From an uncultured Acetatifactor sp. (GTDB lineage: Bacteria > Bacillota > Clostridia > Lachnospirales > Lachnospiraceae), in the NCBI GenBank assembly GCA_910587755.1, contig CAJUNZ010000096.1, positions 1-10,420 on the forward strand: a stretch of 10,420 nucleotides of DNA. Direction: 5' to 3'. Under the pieces are notes generated by a model, which ran no database searches, was not told the DNA's origin, and was given only the letters and a program-made list of their open reading frames with translations. The position numbers were made by a program, and so were the translations under genes. This document shows positions 6,745-10,420 of this stretch, piece after piece (positions within the stretch are counted from its first letter, which is position 1; the number at the start of each line of letters is the position of its first letter).

Positions 6745-9726
6745 TCAGTCTTCCTGCAGTTTTCCTTCCAGTCCGTAGACCTCCATCTCATAGATCCTTG
6801 CCGCGCTGTCCGTTCCCTGGGCGGGCTTATCCACCACCAGCCTCACATACTGTGCCTCCACCGGCGCAAAGGCGTCCTCTGTCTCACCGGCGGTATTCCC
6901 GGTTACGCGCACCGCTTCGTCAAACCTTTCACCGTCCAGGCTCGTGAAGATGGTGTATGCCTCCGTGTTCATATCCTCGCCCTCACCTCCCGCCTGTGCG
7001 TGGTACAGCTTCACTCCGCTGACGGTGTGCACCTCTCCCAGATCCAGTGTGAGCTCATGAGGTGCACTTCCCACCGCACACCATTTCCTTGACCTGTCCC
7101 CGTCCACGGCAAACTCCGGCCTCTCCTGCTCGTTCACATAGGAATCCGCTTCCACAGCCGCTCCCTGGGACAGAAGAGCCAGTCCCTCTGAAGCCTTTTG
7201 CGTGATGACAATATATCCCTCACGGGAGGACTCACCGGTTCCGGCTTCATTTTCCGCCCTGACGGAAACTGCATACACGCCTTCCTTTGAATAGGTGGCC
7301 GTGGCCGTATCTCCCTCACTGCTCTCTGTCTCCGCTCCCGGAAATGACCAGGACACTTTACTCACCTCCTGGGAACAGATACTGTGGAAAGCAATGGTCT
7401 CCCCCGGCGCTGCCAGAGTCACCTCCGCGGCAAAATCCACTCTTGGCGCCTGGGCATCCGGCCACTCCACGAAAGTCAGGGCACCTTCCCCTTCCTCCCC
7501 CAGAATATTCACCGGCACCACCTGGAAAACTGTCTGTTCCATCCCCTGGATCCGGGGCAGCCCATGGACATAAAAGCTGTCCGTGTTAGACACACCCAAA
7601 AGGGATCTCCTCCCATCCTCATTGACCCGATACACCTCGAACACATGGGCAGGTCCATCTGCCCCCCAGGCCAGCCGCACTCCCGCATATCTTCCTTCCT
7701 GGTCAAACTCGCTGTCCAGCACCTGCAGATCCCGAACCAAAGTCTGTCCCTGGGTTCCTTCCTCCGCCATGGTGATATTGCCCAGTCGCAGCTGCAGGCC
7801 TGCCACATCCTGGTCCGCCGTAAGTCTGTAAGAGAGCCCCCGAAGCGTCTTCCCCCCTGCCCCGGACAGATCATAGGACACTGTGGTCCAGGTACTGCCC
7901 ACTTTCCTGTCCCCCTCCAGCACAAGCTCCGTTCCATCCTCAAAAGACAGCACCGCCTCCAGTGCCACTTCCGCCCCCAGAGCCTTGGCTGTGGTTGTGT
8001 ATACCATCCTGTCCGCCAGAGGCAGTCCGGCGGCATACAGTTTTATCACGGACGTTTTTCCCTGTTCCATGCTGCCCTGAAGCAGAATACTGCTTCCTCC
8101 ATAATAGGCATCTCCCATATCCAGGCCTGCCGCAAGCTGGTTCCCTTCCCCATCCTCAATGAGATACCGATATGTGGGCAGAATATCGGAAAGGCTCCGA
8201 TTGTTCCAGTCCATGCGGCTGATACGCTGACCGTTTTTGTAAAAATCCCTGCCGTTTCCCGTAGAGAAATTGGTCACAAAAGGAAGCTGCGTCACCGCCG
8301 TCCGCTCCACAACATAGGTGGATATTCCTCTCCACTGAATGTCTCCCGCAGCCTGTATCTGGGCAGAAGGATCCCCCTGGGCATTTACCCACAGTCTGTT
8401 CTCCTTCTGCCAGAACTCTTCCACCGAATCGGAAGCAAAAAAAGCCCAGCTGGGACAGTACAGCCCCAGAGATGTGTGTGTTCCTCCCTCTGGATTTTCA
8501 AACAGATTCCACCTGACCATGGTGCCATAACCATTGCTCTGAAGGTCAATACCCGCATAGAGCTCATAAGGATCAATCTCCTGCTGCCGGGCCAGCTCCG
8601 CCGAGGACCGCAGCAGCTGACTGGAGACCATTCCTGAGTCCGTCCACCCAAAATTTATAAACATCCCGTCTGCAATTCTGGTTCCGTCCTCCTTTCTCAG
8701 AAAGGCCATATTCTTTTTCGTCAGTGCATTCTGCCATTTCATTTTTCCGTCTATTGTCATTGAGTCATAATAGATCAGCTGCAGTTCCGGCGCCTGCTCC
8801 TTAAAATAGGCCAGAAACTCCTGCATCCGGGCCCCATGCTCTTCCGTCAGCGGCTCCTGGGCCGTCCCCTCCGTCTCCTGGTTGATAAACCATCCGTCAA
8901 ATCCATAGACCCGGGCTGCCTCAACCAGTTTGTCAGCCAGAGGATAGCTCCCATCCTTATTCCTGGTCAAAAATGTCTCCAGCCATTCCATCTTTCCCCC
9001 ATGGTATGTCTGGGGCAGAAACACCGTTCCCAGAACCCTTACCCCGTTCCGGTGCCCTGCATCCACCACATCCGCCCCAGGCGCCGTCACCAGCCCCTCT
9101 CCTGCAGAACCTCCCCAGTACACCAGGGTGTCCACATACTGCCAGTATGAGAAAGCGTTCACATCCACCCGGTTCAGTCCATGGGGTGTATTCCCGCTTG
9201 TATTCCTGTTCATAATGGATATCGCCATCACTTTTGTATCCCTGTTCTGGGTACTGTTCACCGTCTCGAGCTCTGACAAATCCACACGCTCTGCCAGGGG
9301 CACAGTACTCCTGTGAAATCTCAGATCCTCATCTTTTTCCGGCTCCCATGCCAGAAGCTGTTCCGGAAACCAGTACGGCACCTCCGGCCGGCCTTCCATC
9401 AGAAAATCCGGATTCTCATTTTCTTCCGTAACCGAATAGAGAGGATCCGCTTCTTCCTCTGCAGAAATCCCGGAGACGTCCGCCTCCCCCTGCTCTGTTT
9501 TGGCAGAATTCTCTCTTTCTGAACCCTCTTCTGCCCCGGAAGCGTTCTCTGTCGCTTCTGCTGTTCCTTCTGCTGCCTCTTCCGTTACTGTCTCCGAATG
9601 CGTCCCCCCTGCCGCCAGAGACGGATCTGTCCCCTGTGTTTCCTTCCCGCAGGCTCCTAAGCCTGCCAGAAGAAGCGCCGCCAGCATTATACCCCGAATT
9701 CTCTTGCTCCACACTTTTTCCCGCAT
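6745..9726 (-). CDS. Surface lipoprotein endo-beta-N-acetylglucosaminidase, GH85 family, multidomain
   Basis: This 993-residue enzyme should cleave the chitobiose core (GlcNAc-beta-1,4-GlcNAc) of N-glycans on glycoproteins. A lipoprotein signal peptide ends in LGAC with Cys26 as lipid anchor, followed by an acidic low-complexity linker to about 110. The GH85 catalytic domain (about 115-470) contains MAISIMNRNTSGNTPHGLNR (167-186), FSYWQYVDTLVYWGG (192-206) and FDGWFINQE (276-284), where Asn282 and Glu284 match the substrate-assisted catalytic pair of the family. Then come a beta-sandwich stretch (about 535-670), a fibronectin III-like segment (about 670-755), a PKD-like domain (about 766-842, WSFPGAE) and a C-terminal F5/8-type discoidin or CBM32-like carbohydrate-binding domain (about 850-985). 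Two ATGs are adjacent; the second (9726) sits better behind AGGAG than the first (9729). It has its own promoter and leads into the DraG-macrodomain gene. Likely used to forage host glycoproteins; glycan type preference cannot be told. Confidence 0.95.
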   Translation of the reverse strand: MREKVWSKRIRGIMLAALLLAGLGACGKETQGTDPSLAAGGTHSETVTEEAAEGTAEATENASGAEEGSERENSAKTEQGEADVSGISAEEEADPLYSVTEENENPDFLMEGRPEVPYWFPEQLLAWEPEKDEDLRFHRSTVPLAERVDLSELETVNSTQNRDTKVMAISIMNRNTSGNTPHGLNRVDVNAFSYWQYVDTLVYWGGSAGEGLVTAPGADVVDAGHRNGVRVLGTVFLPQTYHGGKMEWLETFLTRNKDGSYPLADKLVEAARVYGFDGWFINQETEGTAQEPLTEEHGARMQEFLAYFKEQAPELQLIYYDSMTIDGKMKWQNALTKKNMAFLRKEDGTRIADGMFINFGWTDSGMVSSQLLRSSAELARQQEIDPYELYAGIDLQSNGYGTMVRWNLFENPEGGTHTSLGLYCPSWAFFASDSVEEFWQKENRLWVNAQGDPSAQIQAAGDIQWRGISTYVVERTAVTQLPFVTNFSTGNGRDFYKNGQRISRMDWNNRSLSDILPTYRYLIEDGEGNQLAAGLDMGDAYYGGSSILLQGSMEQGKTSVIKLYAAGLPLADRMVYTTTAKALGAEVALEAVLSFEDGTELVLEGDRKVGSTWTTVSYDLSGAGGKTLRGLSYRLTADQDVAGLQLRLGNITMAEEGTQGQTLVRDLQVLDSEFDQEGRYAGVRLAWGADGPAHVFEVYRVNEDGRRSLLGVSNTDSFYVHGLPRIQGMEQTVFQVVPVNILGEEGEGALTFVEWPDAQAPRVDFAAEVTLAAPGETIAFHSICSQEVSKVSWSFPGAETESSEGDTATATYSKEGVYAVSVRAENEAGTGESSREGYIVITQKASEGLALLSQGAAVEADSYVNEQERPEFAVDGDRSRKWCAVGSAPHELTLDLGEVHTVSGVKLYHAQAGGEGEDMNTEAYTIFTSLDGERFDEAVRVTGNTAGETEDAFAPVEAQYVRLVVDKPAQGTDSAARIYEMEVYGLEGKLQED

Positions 9727-9825
9727 CATCTCTCCTCTTTCTATACCCCCTGTAACACTTGGAAATTGCCAAAACGCTGCTCAACATCCCCTCCCGCTGA
9801 CAAAGCCCATACCGGGCACAACCAT

Positions 9826-9854
9826 ATTCTAACAGAATTTTCTTCCTGTGACAA
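9826..9854 (-). promoter_or_regulatory. Sigma-A-type promoter of the GH85 gene
   Basis: On the minus strand, TTGTCA (9854-9849) and TAGAAT (9831-9826) are each one base from consensus and are separated by exactly 17 nt. The start point would be near 9819, giving a leader of roughly 90 nt that contains only a small GCCC/GGGC hairpin. It is the only clear promoter for the GH85 and DraG-macrodomain pair. Confidence 0.75.
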
Positions 9855-9874
9855 CCAGACTGCTGCTTCCCTGT

Positions 9875-9954
9875 TCCTATGCACAGGTTAAAAGCGCAGG
9901 GTTCCTTTTTCTGCCGCCCTGTGCTATACTGAGTCGAAGATTCTATGCATAGGA
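9875..9954. repeat. Inverted 9-bp repeats flanking the proB promoter
   Basis: TGCATAGGA occurs on the plus strand at 9946-9954 and on the minus strand at 9883-9875. The downstream copy lies in a perfect 10-bp palindrome CTATGCATAG (9943-9952), which overlaps the first bases of the proB ribosome site. The copies bracket the proB -35/-10 region and are about 70 bp apart. This could be a repressor site or chance; nothing else supports it. Confidence 0.3.
9902..9930 (+). promoter_or_regulatory. Promoter of proB with extended -10
   Basis: TATACT at 9925-9930 preceded by TGC makes a good extended -10. The -35 position (TTCCTT, 9902-9907, spacing 17) is poor, as is common for extended -10 promoters. 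The start point would be near 9937, giving a leader of under 30 nt. Confidence 0.6.
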
Positions 9955-9956
9955 GG
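9951..9956 (+). promoter_or_regulatory. Ribosome binding site that selects a TTG start for proB
   Basis: A perfect AGGAGG lies 7 nt before the TTG at 9964 but 22 nt before the first in-frame ATG at 9979. The spacing strongly favours the TTG. Confidence 0.75.
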
Positions 9957-9963
9957 CCTATCT

Positions 9964-10375
9964 TTGAGAGAAAAGCAAATGCGTATTGTAGTTAAAGTCG
10001 GCACTTCCACACTGACCCATGAATCAGGGGCGCCCAACCTGCGCCGGATGGAACATCTGTCCCGGATTCTCTCTGACCTGAGGGGATCGGGAAAGGAAGT
10101 GATCCTGGTATTCTCCGGGGCCATTGCCGCAGGTACAGCCAGGCTGGGCCTGGAGTCACGCCCCAGCCAGCTGCGGATGAAACAGGCCGCCGCCGCCGTG
10201 GGCCAGTGCAGGATGATGCATATTTTTGATCAGTTTTTCGCCGAGTATAACCAGACCACCGCCCAGATCCTGCTGACGGAAAATGATGTGGACGATCCAG
10301 GAAGGGCCGAACATCTGCGGGGAACTTTTTCCGCCCTGTTGGAGATGGGTGTAATACCCGTGGTTAATGAAAATG
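9964..10375 (+). CDS. proB: Glutamate 5-kinase, N-terminal part (cut off by adapter sequence)
   Basis: This gene encodes the first enzyme of proline synthesis, phosphorylating glutamate to gamma-glutamyl phosphate with ATP in the cytoplasm. About 137 genuine residues of an amino acid kinase fold are visible: VVKVGTSTLT (9-18), the SGAIAAG loop (51-57), KQAAAAVGQ (73-81), LLTENDVDD (103-111) and IPVVNEN (131-137), the beginning of the conserved NEND glutamate-binding motif. The full enzyme is normally about 260-370 residues, so more than half is missing. The start is the TTG at 9964, chosen for the AGGAGG 7 nt upstream; the alternative ATG at 9979 lacks a site. The reading frame continues a few codons past 10375 as IGRAHV and a stop, but that is translated sequencing adapter, not protein. 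It is transcribed divergently from the GH85 gene. proA would be expected downstream but is off the contig. Confidence 0.95.
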
Positions 10376-10420
10376 AGATCGGAAGAGCACACGTCTGAAC
10401 TCCAGTCACCGAATACGATC
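10376..10420 (+). other. Illumina TruSeq-type adapter and index at the contig end (artefact)
   Basis: From 10376 the sequence begins AGATCGGAAGAGC and matches the standard Illumina read-1 3' adapter through 10409. It is followed by eight bases CGAATACG (10410-10417) in the index position and ATC, the first bases of the fixed sequence after the index. This is untrimmed library adapter, so genomic sequence ends at 10375 or 10376. The adapter also creates the false IGRAHV tail on proB. Confidence 0.98.

Noticed and set aside
7384..8637. 417-codon plus-strand open frame opposite the GH85 gene
   Set aside because: The opposite strand encodes a clear GH85 catalytic and accessory region; this frame shows no domain and arises from codon bias on the complementary strand.
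9416..9787. Minus-strand 123-codon open frame starting just before the GH85 gene with a GGGAGGGG ahead of it
   Set aside because: It overlaps the GH85 signal peptide and linker in another frame, is dominated by Arg/Gly/Ser low complexity, and the purine run is too close to its ATG.
10156..10392. Minus-strand 78-codon open frame starting MCSSDL at the right end
   Set aside because: Its N-terminus is the reverse complement of sequencing adapter and the rest is antisense to proB.

Overview
The window looks like chromosomal DNA from a spore-forming, anaerobic gut-type Clostridia, most likely Lachnospiraceae. This is inferred from a SpoVAD sporulation protein, Gram-positive lipoprotein and SH3 surface architectures, strong AGGAGG ribosome binding sites, a moderately GC-rich composition (estimated by eye), and a host-glycan-directed GH85 enzyme. 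No phage, insertion sequence, CRISPR array, tRNA or rRNA was seen. The last 45 bases are not genomic: they are Illumina library adapter plus index, so the contig really ends near 10375.

Layout: everything from 1 to about 9729 is transcribed leftward (minus strand); only proB at the right end runs rightward. Reading in the direction of transcription from the right, (i) a divergent intergenic region (about 9727-9963) carries good sigma-A-type promoters on both strands. (ii) A large lipoprotein endo-beta-N-acetylglucosaminidase (GH85, about 993 aa) is followed after 28 nt by a protein fusing an ADP-ribosylglycohydrolase (DraG type) to a macrodomain; these two look co-transcribed. (iii) trpS follows, with its own extended -10 promoter. 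(iv) Next is a membrane-anchored protein with an acidic linker, a Gly/Thr-rich segment built from a 90-bp tandem DNA repeat, and two bacterial SH3 domains. It is preceded by a possible 27-codon leader ORF and a hairpin. (v) A separate cluster holds spoVAD, a LytTR response regulator starting 23 nt after the spoVAD stop, and the 5' end of a GHKL-type histidine kinase that runs off the left edge. An 11-bp direct repeat with 20-bp periodicity lies just upstream of spoVAD.

How the genes may work together: the GH85 enzyme should release N-glycans from host glycoproteins at the cell surface, while the DraG-macrodomain protein should remove ADP-ribose from proteins or small molecules in the cytoplasm; their pairing is unexplained. 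The spoVAD-regulator-kinase arrangement is the most unusual neighbourhood. It lacks adjacent spoVAC and spoVAE and suggests that a two-component system may be expressed together with a dipicolinate-handling spore protein. That link is inference from gene order only.
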